Source: GCA-002727735 sp038134525
Lineage (GTDB): Bacteria > Bacteroidota > Bacteroidia > Flavobacteriales_D > Parvicellaceae
NCBI GenBank assembly: GCA_038134525.1
Contig: JAYPVI010000001.1
Location: forward strand, 238,118 to 302,117
Reading direction: 5' to 3'
DNA: 64,000 nucleotides
Shown here: positions 9,400 to 19,205 of the stretch, piece by piece
Layout: each line of letters starts with the position of its first letter
Position numbering within the stretch: position 1 is the first letter of the stretch
Notes under the pieces: generated by a model
The model's input: only the letters and a program-made list of their open reading frames with translations
Told to the model about the DNA's origin: nothing
Databases searched by the model: none
Made by a program: the position numbers and the translations under genes

Positions 9400-11186
9400 T
9401 CCAGCTTTAAAACGGCTAAAAATGCCTCTTGCGGAACTTCCACTCTACCTACTTGCCTCATTCTTTTTTTACCTGCTTTTTGCTTTTCAAGTAACTTTCT
9501 TTTCCTAGTAATATCTCCACCATAACACTTAGCAGTTACATCTTTACGAAGAGCCTTAATGGTTTCTCGAGCTACTATTTTGGCACCAATAGCTGCTTGA
9601 ACAGGAATTTCAAATTGTTGTCTGGGTATTAATTCCTTCAATTTAAGACATATTTTTTTACCTAATGTAAATGCATTACTTCTGTGTACTAAAGCGGAAA
9701 GTGCATCAACTTGTTCTGCATTTAAAAGAATATCTAACTTAATTAAATCTGACTTTCTATAATCTGTTGGAGAATAGTCAAATGATGCATAACCTCTACT
9801 TACTGATTTTAAACGATCATAAAAATCAAATACAATTTCTGAAAGTGGCATCAAAAAAGAAAGTTCGACCCTATCTTGAGTTAAATACACTTGATTTGTT
9901 AATTCCCCACGTTTTTCAATACATAGATTCATCACTGCACCTATGAATTCTGATTTAGTAATAACTTGAGATTTTATGTAAGGTTCCTCAATCCAATCCA
10001 CCTTTGATGGATCAGGAAGTTCTGAAGGATTATTGACAATGATCTCCTCTAAATCTTTTTTCATGTAAATTCGGTAGGATACGTTTGGTACTGTTGTAAT
10101 AACAGTCATATTGAATTCTCTTTCTAGACGCTCCTGAATAATTTCCATGTGTAACATACCTAAAAAGCCACACCTAAATCCGAAACCTAAAGCAGCAGAT
10201 GACTCCGGTTCAAACACCAATGAAGCATCGTTTAATTGCAACTTTTCCATTGAGGCTCTTAATTCTTCATAGTCTTCAGTATCAACAGGATAAATACCAG
10301 CAAAAACCATAGGTTTCACATCTTCGAATCCTTTAATTGCCTTATTACACGGATTTGAAATGGACGTAATTGTATCTCCTACCTTAACTTCATTGGCCTT
10401 TTTTATTCCACTTATAATGTAGCCCACATCACCAGATAGTAATTCTTTTTTTGGATCCAAGTCCATCTTTAATACTCCTATTTCATCTGCATAATAGGTT
10501 TTTCCAGTGTTAAAGAACTTTACTTCTTGACCTTTTTTAATTACTCCATTAAAAACCCTAAAATACGCTATAATTCCTCTAAATGGATTGAACACAGAAT
10601 CAAAAATCATGGCCTCTAAAGGCGCTTCATCTGTCCCATTGGGAGAAGGAATTTTATCAATTATAGCTTTTAAAATATTATCTACACCTAGTCCTGTTTT
10701 ACCACTTGCAGGAATAACTTCGTCAGCAGAACATCCAATTAAATCAATAATTTGATCGGTGACTTCTTCGGGCATTGCACCGGGTAGGTCCATTTTATTT
10801 AAAACAGGTATTATTTCAAGATCATTTTCAATAGCTAGATATAAATTTGAAATCGTTTGAGCTTCAATACCTTGAGAGGCATCAACTATAAGCAAAGCTC
10901 CTTCACACGCAGCTATTGATCTCGAAACTTCGTATGAAAAATCAACATGCCCTGGAGTATCAATCAAATTTAGCTTGTATTGTTCACCATTGTAATGATA
11001 ATCCATTTGAATAGCATGACTTTTTATCGTAATTCCCCTCTCTCTTTCTAGATCCATATCATCTAAAGCTTGATCCTTCATTTCACGATCAGAAATGGTA
11101 CCAGTAGTTTGAAGTAGTCTATCAGCAAGAGTGCTTTTGCCGTGATCAATGTGGGCGATTATGCAAAAATTTCGGATTTTTTTCAT
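9396..11186 (-). CDS. lepA: Elongation factor 4 (LepA)
   Basis: Ribosome-associated GTPase that acts on stalled elongating ribosomes and in 30S biogenesis. The G1 motif AHIDHGKSTL is near residue 10, G2 is RERGITIKS, G3 is DTPGHVDF, and G4 is NKMDLP. The LepA-specific C-terminus KAGKKRMRQVGRVEVPQEAFLAVL is complete. Length of 596 aa is normal. The frame opens one codon earlier with TTG at 11189; the ATG at 11186 is preferred. A TAnnTTTG box ends only 5 bases before that ATG, so the mRNA may be almost leaderless. Confidence 0.97.
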   Translation of the reverse strand: MKKIRNFCIIAHIDHGKSTLADRLLQTTGTISDREMKDQALDDMDLERERGITIKSHAIQMDYHYNGEQYKLNLIDTPGHVDFSYEVSRSIAACEGALLIVDASQGIEAQTISNLYLAIENDLEIIPVLNKMDLPGAMPEEVTDQIIDLIGCSADEVIPASGKTGLGVDNILKAIIDKIPSPNGTDEAPLEAMIFDSVFNPFRGIIAYFRVFNGVIKKGQEVKFFNTGKTYYADEIGVLKMDLDPKKELLSGDVGYIISGIKKANEVKVGDTITSISNPCNKAIKGFEDVKPMVFAGIYPVDTEDYEELRASMEKLQLNDASLVFEPESSAALGFGFRCGFLGMLHMEIIQERLEREFNMTVITTVPNVSYRIYMKKDLEEIIVNNPSELPDPSKVDWIEEPYIKSQVITKSEFIGAVMNLCIEKRGELTNQVYLTQDRVELSFLMPLSEIVFDFYDRLKSVSRGYASFDYSPTDYRKSDLIKLDILLNAEQVDALSALVHRSNAFTLGKKICLKLKELIPRQQFEIPVQAAIGAKIVARETIKALRKDVTAKCYGGDITRKRKLLEKQKAGKKRMRQVGRVEVPQEAFLAVLKLD

Positions 11187-11191
11187 CAATG

Positions 11192-11199
11192 CAAATGTA
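11192..11199 (-). promoter_or_regulatory. Candidate lepA promoter -7 box
   Basis: TACATTTG on the minus strand matches TAnnTTTG and ends 5 bases before the lepA ATG. A TTG lies about 16 bases further upstream (11216-11218), slightly short of the usual -33 spacing. Confidence 0.5.
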
Positions 11200-11350
11200 C
11201 TACAATATGTAATTACAATAAGCTACTATCTATTGAATATTTGACAGTATAACAACCTGAAATTTGAGTTTATTTAACAAACAATAACCTTTTTGATTGA
11301 TATTCGTTTGTTATTCACTTTATTAACTTGTTAATTTGTCGACTTGTAAA

Positions 11351-12301
11351 ATGAAGGTAACTGAATACATAGCCAATAGAAAAGAAACAATCTTCTCATT
11401 TGAAATCATTCCACCACTTAAAGGGAAAGGCATAGAAGATCTTTGCGCAGGAATTGATCCATTAATGGAGTTTAATCCACCATTTATTAATGTAACTTAT
11501 CATCGAGAGGAATACGACTATAAAAAAATGGGTAATGGCTTGTTAAAGAAAGTTTCTATAAGAAAAAGACCGGGTACTGTAGGGATATGTGCAGCCCTTA
11601 TGAACAGATACAAAGTAGATGCCATTCCTCACATTATTTGCGGGGGATTCACAAAAGAAGAAACCGAAAGCGCATTAATAGACCTTAAATTTTTAGGAGT
11701 GGATAATATTCTTGCATTAAGGGGCGATCCTATGAAGAATGAATCTGCTTTTGTTCCAACTATAGGGGGTAATGCTTATGCTTTAGAATTGATTGAACAA
11801 ATCAACGAAATGAATAATGGCCAATATCTTTATGAAGAAACTAAAAATAGTCCTTCTAACTTTTGCATTGGTACAGCTGGATACCCAGAAAAACATTTTG
11901 AAGCTATGAATCTATCAACTGACATGAAACATCTAAAAAAGAAAGTAGATGCAGGTGCAGAATTCATAGTGACTCAACTTTTCTATGACAATAAAAAGTT
12001 TTTTGATTTTGTTAAAAAATGTCGTGAAATAGGCATTACAGTACCTATTATTCCTGGAATAAAACCAATTACCAATCTTAGACATTTGACATTTATCCCT
12101 AAATTCTTTCACACCAACTTTCCAGAAGCTTTTTCAAATGAATTAGAAAAATGTAAAACGGACGAAGAAGTGAAAAGAGTGGGTGTAGAATGGACAACAG
12201 AACAATGTAAAGAACTTATAAAAGCAGATATTCCAGTTATTCATTTTTACACAATGGGTAAAGGTACTGCCGTTAAAAACATAGCAAAAGAAATTTTCTA
12301 G
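11351..12301 (+). CDS. metF: 5,10-methylenetetrahydrofolate reductase
   Basis: FAD enzyme that reduces methylene-THF to methyl-THF, the methyl donor for methionine synthesis. The TIM-barrel hallmarks are FSFEIIPP near residue 20, INVTYHR, ILALRGDP, GTAGYPEKH, EFIVTQLFYD and IIPGIKPI. The frame is open from a TTG at 11336, but the ATG at 11351 gives the usual MKVTEYI start. Length (316 aa) fits. No SAM riboswitch-like structure is visible in the 160-base divergent region with lepA. No methionine synthase gene is adjacent. Confidence 0.94.
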   Translation: MKVTEYIANRKETIFSFEIIPPLKGKGIEDLCAGIDPLMEFNPPFINVTYHREEYDYKKMGNGLLKKVSIRKRPGTVGICAALMNRYKVDAIPHIICGGFTKEETESALIDLKFLGVDNILALRGDPMKNESAFVPTIGGNAYALELIEQINEMNNGQYLYEETKNSPSNFCIGTAGYPEKHFEAMNLSTDMKHLKKKVDAGAEFIVTQLFYDNKKFFDFVKKCREIGITVPIIPGIKPITNLRHLTFIPKFFHTNFPEAFSNELEKCKTDEEVKRVGVEWTTEQCKELIKADIPVIHFYTMGKGTAVKNIAKEIF

Positions 12302-12363
12302 TACTTCATACTTTTCCCTCTCGAATAAATAATAATCTTAATTTTAACATTGAACTTTCTTCA

Positions 12364-12858
12364 ATGATTAACTTAAAACATTTTGTATTTGCAGTTATCT
12401 TTTCTCAGAGCGTGGTGTTCTTTGCCCAAGAAAAAACAAATGTTAGGGTTTTAATTAAACTTAGACCCATCGAGAATTTTAGAGGAAAATTAAAAAACTG
12501 TACTGCAAGTGTTTTTGAAAACAATGTATTAATCTCTAAAAAAATAGTACAGGGTTATAAGTTTAAAGTTAAGTTAAATTCAAAATCAGTTTACAAGGTT
12601 TTATTCGAAAATACACCATATGTATCAAAACATATTATTGTTAACTGTACAGGAATACCATCAAAAGGAAAATCAAATTTTAAACTAAAAGCAGATATAA
12701 GTTTGTTTAGACAAAAAAAGGAATTTGACACTTCTTTTCTTTCTAAAGAACCCATTTCTGTTGGATACTATAATGAAATCAAGGAAAATATGATTTGGGA
12801 TTTTGAATACAATAGAAGTATGGTAGAGAAAATTATTCACACCATGACGAAAAACTAA
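12364..12858 (+). CDS. Unknown small secreted protein
   Basis: A signal peptide covers about residues 1-22 (LKHFVFAVIFSQSVVFFAQ), giving a mature protein of about 140 residues. It is Lys-rich and beta-like, with the segment KAKFKVKLNSKSVYKVLFE-type alternation (YKFKVKLNSKSVYKVLFEN). No cysteine lipobox, sorting domain or known motif is visible. The beginning, with FRGKLKNCTASVFENNVLI, resembles the start of small beta-sandwich periplasmic domains. It lies 62 bases after metF and converges on sdhB with a 1-base gap. Function unknown. Confidence 0.55.
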   Translation: MINLKHFVFAVIFSQSVVFFAQEKTNVRVLIKLRPIENFRGKLKNCTASVFENNVLISKKIVQGYKFKVKLNSKSVYKVLFENTPYVSKHIIVNCTGIPSKGKSNFKLKADISLFRQKKEFDTSFLSKEPISVGYYNEIKENMIWDFEYNRSMVEKIIHTMTKN

Positions 12859-12859
12859 T

Positions 12860-13609
12860 CTATCCTTTTTTAATGTTGGCAGACAAAAACTCTCTGTTCA
12901 TTCTCGAAATATTATCAAGTGAAATTCCTTTAGGACACTGAACTTCACAAGCACCTGTATTAGTGCAATTTCCAAATCCCTCTTCATCCATTTTATTGAC
13001 CATATTCAGCACCCTATCTTTTGCTTCAACCTGTCCTTGAGGAAGCAATGCGAACTGAGAAACTTTTGCAGAAACGTACAACATAGCTGAAGAATTTTTA
13101 CAAGAAGCTACACATGCTCCGCAACCTATACAAGTTGCTGCATCAAAGGCTAAATCTGCATTATCTTTGGGAATTGGTATAGCGTTAGCATCTTGTGTAT
13201 TACCTGAAGTATTTACAGAAATATAACCTCCTGCATGTTGTATTCTATCAAAAGCTGATCGATCAACAACTAAGTCTTTTACTACAGGAAAAGCATTTGC
13301 TCTAAATGGTTCAATGTAAATCGTATCACCATCTTTAAATTTTCTCATGTGAAGCTGACAAGTAGTGACTCTCCTGTCAGGTCCATGTGCTTCTCCATTT
13401 ATGTAGAGTGAGCACATTCCGCAAATTCCTTCTCGACAATCATGATCAAAAGCAACCGGATCTACTCCCTTTTCGATAAGTTCTTCATTTAACACATCTA
13501 ACATTTCTAAAAATGACATATGTTCAGAAACATTTTGAATATCATAGTCAACCATTGAGCCTTTATCATTGGCATCCTTTTGTCTCCAAATTTTAAGTTT
13601 TAAATTCAT
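12860..13609 (-). CDS. sdhB: Succinate dehydrogenase/fumarate reductase iron-sulfur subunit
   Basis: Carries electrons from the flavoprotein to the membrane cytochrome. The 2Fe-2S ligands are in CREGICGMCSLYING with the distal TTCQ; the 4Fe-4S and 3Fe-4S ligands are in CIGCGACVASCKN and the later GACEVQCPKGI. Length is 249 aa. It is the last gene of a tight sdhC-sdhA-sdhB set, 8 bases after sdhA. The form is the three-subunit type seen in Bacteroidota and Wolinella (one cytochrome b subunit). Confidence 0.95.
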   Translation of the reverse strand: MNLKLKIWRQKDANDKGSMVDYDIQNVSEHMSFLEMLDVLNEELIEKGVDPVAFDHDCREGICGMCSLYINGEAHGPDRRVTTCQLHMRKFKDGDTIYIEPFRANAFPVVKDLVVDRSAFDRIQHAGGYISVNTSGNTQDANAIPIPKDNADLAFDAATCIGCGACVASCKNSSAMLYVSAKVSQFALLPQGQVEAKDRVLNMVNKMDEEGFGNCTNTGACEVQCPKGISLDNISRMNREFLSANIKKG

Positions 13610-13617
13610 GATGTGTT

Positions 13618-15621
13618 TTATTTATAAGACCTTTCTTTTACTTCAATATTATCAAAAATTAATTCTTCTTTATGCAATATTGCTTTTGAAGGTTCACCTT
13701 TATATTCCCATGCTGAAACATAGGTGTAATCTTTATCATTTCGCTTTGCTTCCCCTTCAGGAGTTGCAAATTCTTCTCTAAAATGACCTCCACAAGATTC
13801 ATTTCTTTCTAATGCATCTTTTGCAAATAATTCACCTAACTCCAGAAAATCAGCAACCCTACCTGCTTTCTCCAATTCTTTATTCATTTCATGTAAACCG
13901 CCTGGTACATTAACATTTTTCCAAAAATCATCTCTAAGATCTTTTATCTCTTTCATGGCTTTTTTGAGTCCATCTTCTGTTCTAGCCATTCCACATTCAT
14001 CCCACATAATTTTTCCTAACTTTTTGTGATAGTAATCGACTGAGTGTTTACCCTTATTATTGATCAAACTGCTAAGTTGTTCTTTCACTTTATTTTCAGC
14101 CTCCTCAAATTCTTTTGATTCTGTAGATATTGGGCCAGTTCTGATGTCATCAGAAAGGTAATCCCCTATGGTATAGGGTAATACGAAATAACCATCAGCC
14201 AGTCCTTGCATTAGTGCTGAAGCGCCCAATCTGTTAGCTCCATGATCTGAAAAATTGGCTTCTCCAATGGCATATAAACCCGGAACGGTAGTCATTAGAT
14301 TGTAATCGACCCAGATTCCACCCATGGTATAATGAACTGCAGGATAAATCATCATTGGAGTTTCATACGGATTTTCATCAACGATCTTCTCATACATCTG
14401 AAATAAGTTTCCATATTTTGATTTCACAATCTCTTGACCAAGATTTTTTATTAAAGAGGAATCGTTTTCATCTAGTCCTTTAAGTAGTGCTTGTTCTTTT
14501 CCGTATCGAACAATAGCAGAACTAAAATCAAGAAACACTGCTTCACCAGTCTGATTAACACCAAATCCTGCATCGCATCTTTCTTTAGCTGCCCTAGAAG
14601 CTACATCTCTAGGTACTAAATTACCAAATGCAGGATATCTTCTTTCTAAATAATAATCTCTATCCTCTTCCTTAATATCCGTTGCTTTAAGGGAACCTTT
14701 CCGAAGCGACTCCACGTCTTCTTTCTTTTTTGGAACCCAAATCCTACCGTCATTTCTTAATGACTCTGACATCAATGTAAGTTTAGATTGATACTCACCT
14801 GATCTTGGTATACATGTGGGGTGAATTTGTGTGTAACAAGGATTAGCAAAATAAGCTCCTTTTTTATGTGCTTTCCAAGCAGCAGTTACATTACTTCCCA
14901 TAGCGTTAGTTGAAAGAAAATAAACATTTCCATAGCCTCCAGAAGCTAAAACTACTGCATGGGCAGAATGTCGTTCAATTTCGCCAGTTGTAAGATTTCT
15001 CGCAATGATGCCTCTAGCTTTTCCATCTACAATCACCACATCTAACATTTCATGACGATTATACATTTTTATCTTTCCTCTTGCAATCTGCCTATTCATA
15101 GCTGAGTAGGCACCCAATAAAAGTTGTTGACCTGTTTGGCCTTTTGCGTAAAATGTTCTGGAAACCAACACTCCACCAAAAGATCTATTATCTAACAAAC
15201 CACCATAATCTCTAGCAAAAGGAACACCTTGAGCAACACATTGATCAATGATATTTGTGGACACTTCAGCTAATCTATATACGTTTGCCTCTCTTGACCT
15301 ATAGTCACCTCCCTTAATGGTGTCGTAAAACAGCCTGTACGTTGAATCTCCATCACCTTGGTAATTTTTAGCTGCATTAATGCCTCCTTGTGCTGCTATA
15401 GAGTGTGCCCTTCTAGGGCTATCTTGATAACAAAAAGTTTTTACATTGTAACCAAGCTCAGCTAGGGTAGCTGAGGCAGATCCACCAGCTAAACCAGTGC
15501 CGACTACAATTACATCGATATTTCGTTTATTAGCTGGATTAACAAGATCGATACTATCCTTGTAATTGGTCCATTTGTTTTTTAAATCTCCTTTTGGAAC
15601 GCCAGAATTTAAATTTCCCAT
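13618..15621 (-). CDS. sdhA: Succinate dehydrogenase/fumarate reductase flavoprotein subunit
   Basis: Oxidises succinate to fumarate. The dinucleotide-binding motif VVGTGLAGGSA is at about residues 39-49, and the FAD-linked His is in RRAHSIAAQGG (about His73). Active-site segments include HPTCIPRSGEY and the HYTMGGIWVDYN loop. The C-terminus with GMARTEDGLKKA and ERNESCGGHFREEF is typical. At 667 residues it has the length of Bacteroidota enzymes, longer than the E. coli protein. It is preceded by sdhC by 10 bases. Confidence 0.96.
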   Translation of the reverse strand: MGNLNSGVPKGDLKNKWTNYKDSIDLVNPANKRNIDVIVVGTGLAGGSASATLAELGYNVKTFCYQDSPRRAHSIAAQGGINAAKNYQGDGDSTYRLFYDTIKGGDYRSREANVYRLAEVSTNIIDQCVAQGVPFARDYGGLLDNRSFGGVLVSRTFYAKGQTGQQLLLGAYSAMNRQIARGKIKMYNRHEMLDVVIVDGKARGIIARNLTTGEIERHSAHAVVLASGGYGNVYFLSTNAMGSNVTAAWKAHKKGAYFANPCYTQIHPTCIPRSGEYQSKLTLMSESLRNDGRIWVPKKKEDVESLRKGSLKATDIKEEDRDYYLERRYPAFGNLVPRDVASRAAKERCDAGFGVNQTGEAVFLDFSSAIVRYGKEQALLKGLDENDSSLIKNLGQEIVKSKYGNLFQMYEKIVDENPYETPMMIYPAVHYTMGGIWVDYNLMTTVPGLYAIGEANFSDHGANRLGASALMQGLADGYFVLPYTIGDYLSDDIRTGPISTESKEFEEAENKVKEQLSSLINNKGKHSVDYYHKKLGKIMWDECGMARTEDGLKKAMKEIKDLRDDFWKNVNVPGGLHEMNKELEKAGRVADFLELGELFAKDALERNESCGGHFREEFATPEGEAKRNDKDYTYVSAWEYKGEPSKAILHKEELIFDNIEVKERSYK

Positions 15622-15631
15622 GTTATAATAC

Positions 15632-16318
15632 TTAATGCGATTGAGTTAAAAAATGAAATAATGCAATAAAAACAAATCCCAAAGGCACCAGGATTGCAAA
15701 AATATTTCCAAATTTATGAAGAGTTGCTCTTTTTTTTCCATTTGTTAAACCAATACTTTGGAAAGATGATTTGAATCCGTGTAATAAATGCAATGATAAA
15801 AATCCAAACGCCACTACATAAGCTATTACTCTAGGTAAACTTTGAAATTCATGTTGCAATTCTTGAAAGTAACGAAAGGACCCGTCAGGCATCAAACCAG
15901 ACATATCACCCACAATGTATTTAGTGTTAATTTCTGGAATCCAAAAGTCTAAAAAATGAAGAGCAAGAAAAGCCAATATTGTAATACCACTAATGATCAT
16001 ATTTCTAGACATCCAAGAGGAACTAGTTGAAGGATTTTTGTAGGCGTAATCAGTAGATCTAGCTTTTCTGTTTTTTAATTCTAAAATAAACCCCATAACA
16101 AAGTGAAAAACGACTGCAAATATTAGAACAGGTTGTAATAAAAACTGCACCAATGGATTTGTTCCCATAAAGTGAGATGCATCATTAAATGCCTCAGCAC
16201 TAATAACCGAGAGTAAATTAATCGTGAGGTGTTGTGCTAAAAAAAACATTAAAAAAAGTCCCGAAAGAGCCATTAGGATTTTATATCCAACTGAAGTGTA
16301 AAAGGTTGATTTACTCAT
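15632..16318 (-). CDS. sdhC: Succinate dehydrogenase cytochrome b subunit
   Basis: Membrane anchor that binds heme b and passes electrons to menaquinone. Five hydrophobic segments are visible, with candidate heme-ligand histidines in AQHLTINLL, VFHFVMGF, ALHFLDFW and SLHLLHGFKSSFQS. The length of 228 residues, with both halves in a single chain, fits the diheme Wolinella/Bacillus-like cytochrome b558 type. First gene of the sdh operon. Confidence 0.93.
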   Translation of the reverse strand: MSKSTFYTSVGYKILMALSGLFLMFFLAQHLTINLLSVISAEAFNDASHFMGTNPLVQFLLQPVLIFAVVFHFVMGFILELKNRKARSTDYAYKNPSTSSSWMSRNMIISGITILAFLALHFLDFWIPEINTKYIVGDMSGLMPDGSFRYFQELQHEFQSLPRVIAYVVAFGFLSLHLLHGFKSSFQSIGLTNGKKRATLHKFGNIFAILVPLGFVFIALFHFLTQSH

Positions 16319-16341
16319 AATTAAATTTCGTAATTATAGAT

Positions 16342-16349
16342 CAAAAATA
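16342..16349 (-). promoter_or_regulatory. Candidate sdhC promoter -7 box
   Basis: TATTTTTG on the minus strand fits TAnnTTTG and ends 23 bases before the sdhC ATG. The -33 half is not clear. Confidence 0.35.
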
Positions 16350-16443
16350 TACAAACATTAATAATGTATAATGGTTAGTTTAATTATTTTTATCTAAGGT
16401 CAAATTTTATTGATTAATTTATTCTATAATTAATATCAATTCA

Positions 16444-16870
16444 ATAAAAAACCATTTTATTAGTTACCATTATTTTTCAGTATTGAATAGTTGTTCTAAC
16501 CCTAGATGTACTGACTTTGATACCGTTAATTTTGATTCTTAAGCAGAAAAAATGATGGATCTTGCAGCTAAGAAGGGAGGTCGTATTATGGTGTAGTGCA
16601 GCCACTTCTGATAGTCATTATTATTTTGGAAGTGATTTTCAAACCTATACCTTGGATGGTGACGTGGTTGAAACACAGGATATAAATACTTAATGGACAG
16701 GAGCTCTTGACTGTGGACAATCTGGAAGTATTACTGTAACTAAAGATTTAGGCTCAGATAAAACAAAGTCTTTTACTTACTCAGTTGTTGACGATTTAAG
16801 CGATGAACTTTGGTGTAGTGATCTAATTTTTAACGGCAATACCTTTTGGAGTCACGAATTAGTTTGGTAA
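16444..16870 (+). pseudogene. Decayed lipoprotein-like gene
   Basis: This gap between sdhC and the dehydrogenase gene holds clear coding remnants with no intact frame. Frame 1 (from about 16444) reads a signal-like stretch ending FSVLNSC, then NPRCTDFDTVNFDS, a TAA stop at 16540-16542, and AEKMMDLAAKKGGRI. Near 16591 the reading moves to the next frame: CSAATSDSHYYFGSDF, YTLDGDVVETQDINT, TAA at about 16691, WTGALDCGQSGSITVTKDLG, and finally NGNTFWSHELVW with a stop at 16868-16870. The first codon is ATA where ATG would be expected. At least two nonsense codons and one frameshift support a pseudogene of unknown function. Its end overlaps the convergent gene by 12 bases. The 125 bases before it hold nothing else I recognise. 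Confidence 0.7.
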
Positions 16871-17797
16871 AAATTCTTTCTTAATCTTTTCCAAAATTAC
16901 CTTAGCCATTTTTTCTTTAGATTCATGCGTCCAACCAGCGATATGAGGAGTAAATATGACATTTTTGTATTGAGATATAGATTTAAATGTAGGATCATCC
17001 GAATAGGAAAACCTTTCAAAGGATGGGGATTCCAATGCTAATACATCTAGGCATGCGCCTTTGATTATATTGTTTTTAAGTCCCTTTAGAAGATCTTCTA
17101 AAACGACAGACTGCCCCCTGGCTGTATTTATAAGGAAAAAAGATTTTTTAAAGGAATTAATGAAAGTACTATTCACCAAGTTTTTAGTTTCTAAACTAAG
17201 AGGTGTATGAAGACTAACAAAGTCTGCATTTTTGAAAATATAATCCATATTTACCTCCTTTATATATTGGTCTGAAAAATTAGACTTGTATTTATCATAT
17301 GCGACAACCTCAACCTCAAAACCCGATAATCTTTTAGCTAATGCCTCACCCATAAATCCATAGCCAATTAAAGCAAAAACTTTTCCTTTTAATTCAATTC
17401 CCCTATTTTCTTCTCTTAACCAAACTCCATTTTTTACTTCAATATTTGCTGTGTTTATTTTATTAATCAAACTCAAGACCATACCCATAGTATGTTCTGC
17501 CAAAGCATCCCTATTTCCTTCAGGACTTCTGAAGACTTTCACATTAGCTTGTTTGCAATATTCCAAATCTATATTTTCTAATCCTGCTCCAGGTCTTGCA
17601 ATAAACTTTAAAAATTGGAATTGCTGAAGTAATGTTGAGGTTAAGGGAATGCTAGATCTAATAAATAATCCATTAACATCATTGTGATTTATTAAATCCA
17701 ATGCCGAGAATCCCCTACCATCGATAAGTTGATATCCCCATGTTTGTAATGTGCTTGGAATTATAGTATGAAAATCGTCAAGAAGAATAACTTTCAT
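16859..17797 (-). CDS. D-2-hydroxyacid dehydrogenase (SerA-like)
   Basis: NAD-dependent dehydrogenase of the D-2-hydroxyacid family. The Rossmann motif is LIGYGFMGEALAKRL, followed by the acidic residue in VVAYD. Substrate-binding ARPGAGLENID, catalytic Arg in INTARGQSVV and catalytic His in FTPHIAGWTHES are all present. The chain (312 aa) lacks the ACT regulatory domain of full phosphoglycerate dehydrogenases, so it may be a short SerA-type or a hydroxypyruvate/glyoxylate reductase; the substrate cannot be read. It starts 3 bases after the mgtE stop, and is probably in one operon with it. Confidence 0.88.
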   Translation of the reverse strand: MKVILLDDFHTIIPSTLQTWGYQLIDGRGFSALDLINHNDVNGLFIRSSIPLTSTLLQQFQFLKFIARPGAGLENIDLEYCKQANVKVFRSPEGNRDALAEHTMGMVLSLINKINTANIEVKNGVWLREENRGIELKGKVFALIGYGFMGEALAKRLSGFEVEVVAYDKYKSNFSDQYIKEVNMDYIFKNADFVSLHTPLSLETKNLVNSTFINSFKKSFFLINTARGQSVVLEDLLKGLKNNIIKGACLDVLALESPSFERFSYSDDPTFKSISQYKNVIFTPHIAGWTHESKEKMAKVILEKIKKEFLPN

Positions 17798-17800
17798 GTA

Positions 17801-19150
17801 CTAAAAATATAATGCCCAACCTATCAGAAAATAGATTAACAAACCAATTATGTCATTGGTTGTAGTGATAAAGGGACCCGTAGCTAATGCCGGATCAATT
17901 TCATATTTATTTAATACAAGGGGGACAAAAGTCCCAAATAAACCAGCATAGGTGAAAACAGCTACTAAGGAAACTCCTATGGTAAGAGCCAAGTCAAAAT
18001 CACTTTTAGTAACCCAACAAAAAATTAGAGCGATAAATGAACATATTAATCCATTGAATAGAGCTACTAATAATTCCTTGAACATTTTTTTGGCTATAGA
18101 ATCATAGTTCAGCGTATTATTGGCTAAAGATTGAACAATTATGGCTGAAGATTGAACACCAACATTCCCCCCCATTGCTAGAATCAATGGAATAAACGAG
18201 GCCATCACAGCATTTTCTCTTATATGACCCTCAAACATGCCAATTACATAAGCTCCTAAGATTCCCCCAAGCATTCCAATTAACAACCACGGCAGTCTTG
18301 CTCTACTTATTACAAATAATGAATCAGTAGATTCCACTTTTTCAGAAATTCCACTTGCCATTTGGTAATCTTTTTCTGCCTCTTCCTTTATAACATCTAA
18401 AGCATCATCGATAGTAATACGACCTAACAACTTCCCCTTTTCATTTACTACAGGAATTACAACTAGATCATACTTTTCCATTATTGATGCAACTGACTCT
18501 GCTTCATCTTCAACACCAACAGAAATAGGATCCTGTTGATAAATATCTTTAATCAGTGTTTCGTCTGAAGCATATAAAAAACTTTTCAAAGACAGGGTTC
18601 CTTTAAGTCTTTTTTTTGAATCAACTACATAAATCGTATATACTTGATCGACTTCTTCAACCTGTTCTCTAAATTTAGATAATGCATTAGAAACGGTCCA
18701 ATTCCAATTGGCAGATATGAAATCCATGTCCATAATTCCACCGGCACTATCTTCATCAAAATTCAGCAACATGGAAATTTCAGATGAATGTTCGTTATCT
18801 TTTATAGCCTCTAATACTTCTTCTTGGACCTCCTCTGGAAGATCTTGGATAACGTCTGTGGCGTCATCCGCATACATTTTTTCAAGCGTTTCCGCAATTT
18901 CTTCAGCTGATAATGATTCTAAAAACTTCTCTCTTATATCTTCCTCTATTTCAACTAAAACTTCTGAAGATAACTCGTCTTCCAAAAGTCTAAAAATATA
19001 TTGTGCCTGCGGTAAATTGACAATTCGCATGATTTCAGCGATGTCAACTGGATGTAGGGAATGTAACTTGTCAATCAAAAACTCATTATCATCTCCCTCA
19101 ATTGAGACGATGATTTGATCAATAAATTCTTTGGTTAATTCAAACTGCAT
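17801..19150 (-). CDS. mgtE: Magnesium transporter MgtE
   Basis: Magnesium channel of the inner membrane. An acidic N-terminal superhelical domain (residues about 1-130, with LHPVDIAEIM and DLPEEVQEEVLEAI) and two CBS domains (about 135-255, SVASIMEKYDLVVIPVVNEKGKLLGRITIDD) sense cytosolic Mg. A membrane domain of five helices follows, with the conserved MGGNVGVQSSAIIVQS segment and the late LVLNKYEIDPALATGPFITTTNDIIG motif. Length of 449 aa is normal. Upstream of the dehydrogenase in an apparent operon. Confidence 0.95.
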   Translation of the reverse strand: MQFELTKEFIDQIIVSIEGDDNEFLIDKLHSLHPVDIAEIMRIVNLPQAQYIFRLLEDELSSEVLVEIEEDIREKFLESLSAEEIAETLEKMYADDATDVIQDLPEEVQEEVLEAIKDNEHSSEISMLLNFDEDSAGGIMDMDFISANWNWTVSNALSKFREQVEEVDQVYTIYVVDSKKRLKGTLSLKSFLYASDETLIKDIYQQDPISVGVEDEAESVASIMEKYDLVVIPVVNEKGKLLGRITIDDALDVIKEEAEKDYQMASGISEKVESTDSLFVISRARLPWLLIGMLGGILGAYVIGMFEGHIRENAVMASFIPLILAMGGNVGVQSSAIIVQSLANNTLNYDSIAKKMFKELLVALFNGLICSFIALIFCWVTKSDFDLALTIGVSLVAVFTYAGLFGTFVPLVLNKYEIDPALATGPFITTTNDIIGLLIYFLIGWALYF

Positions 19151-19205
19151 TCCAAAGGGTTAGATGTAAACTGCGAAAATAAAAATTATTATAGGAATTA
19201 TGCCT

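Noticed and set aside
11190..11350. Possible SAM or methionine riboswitch before metF
   Set aside because: No conserved riboswitch structure or kink-turn pattern was visible in the 160 bases.
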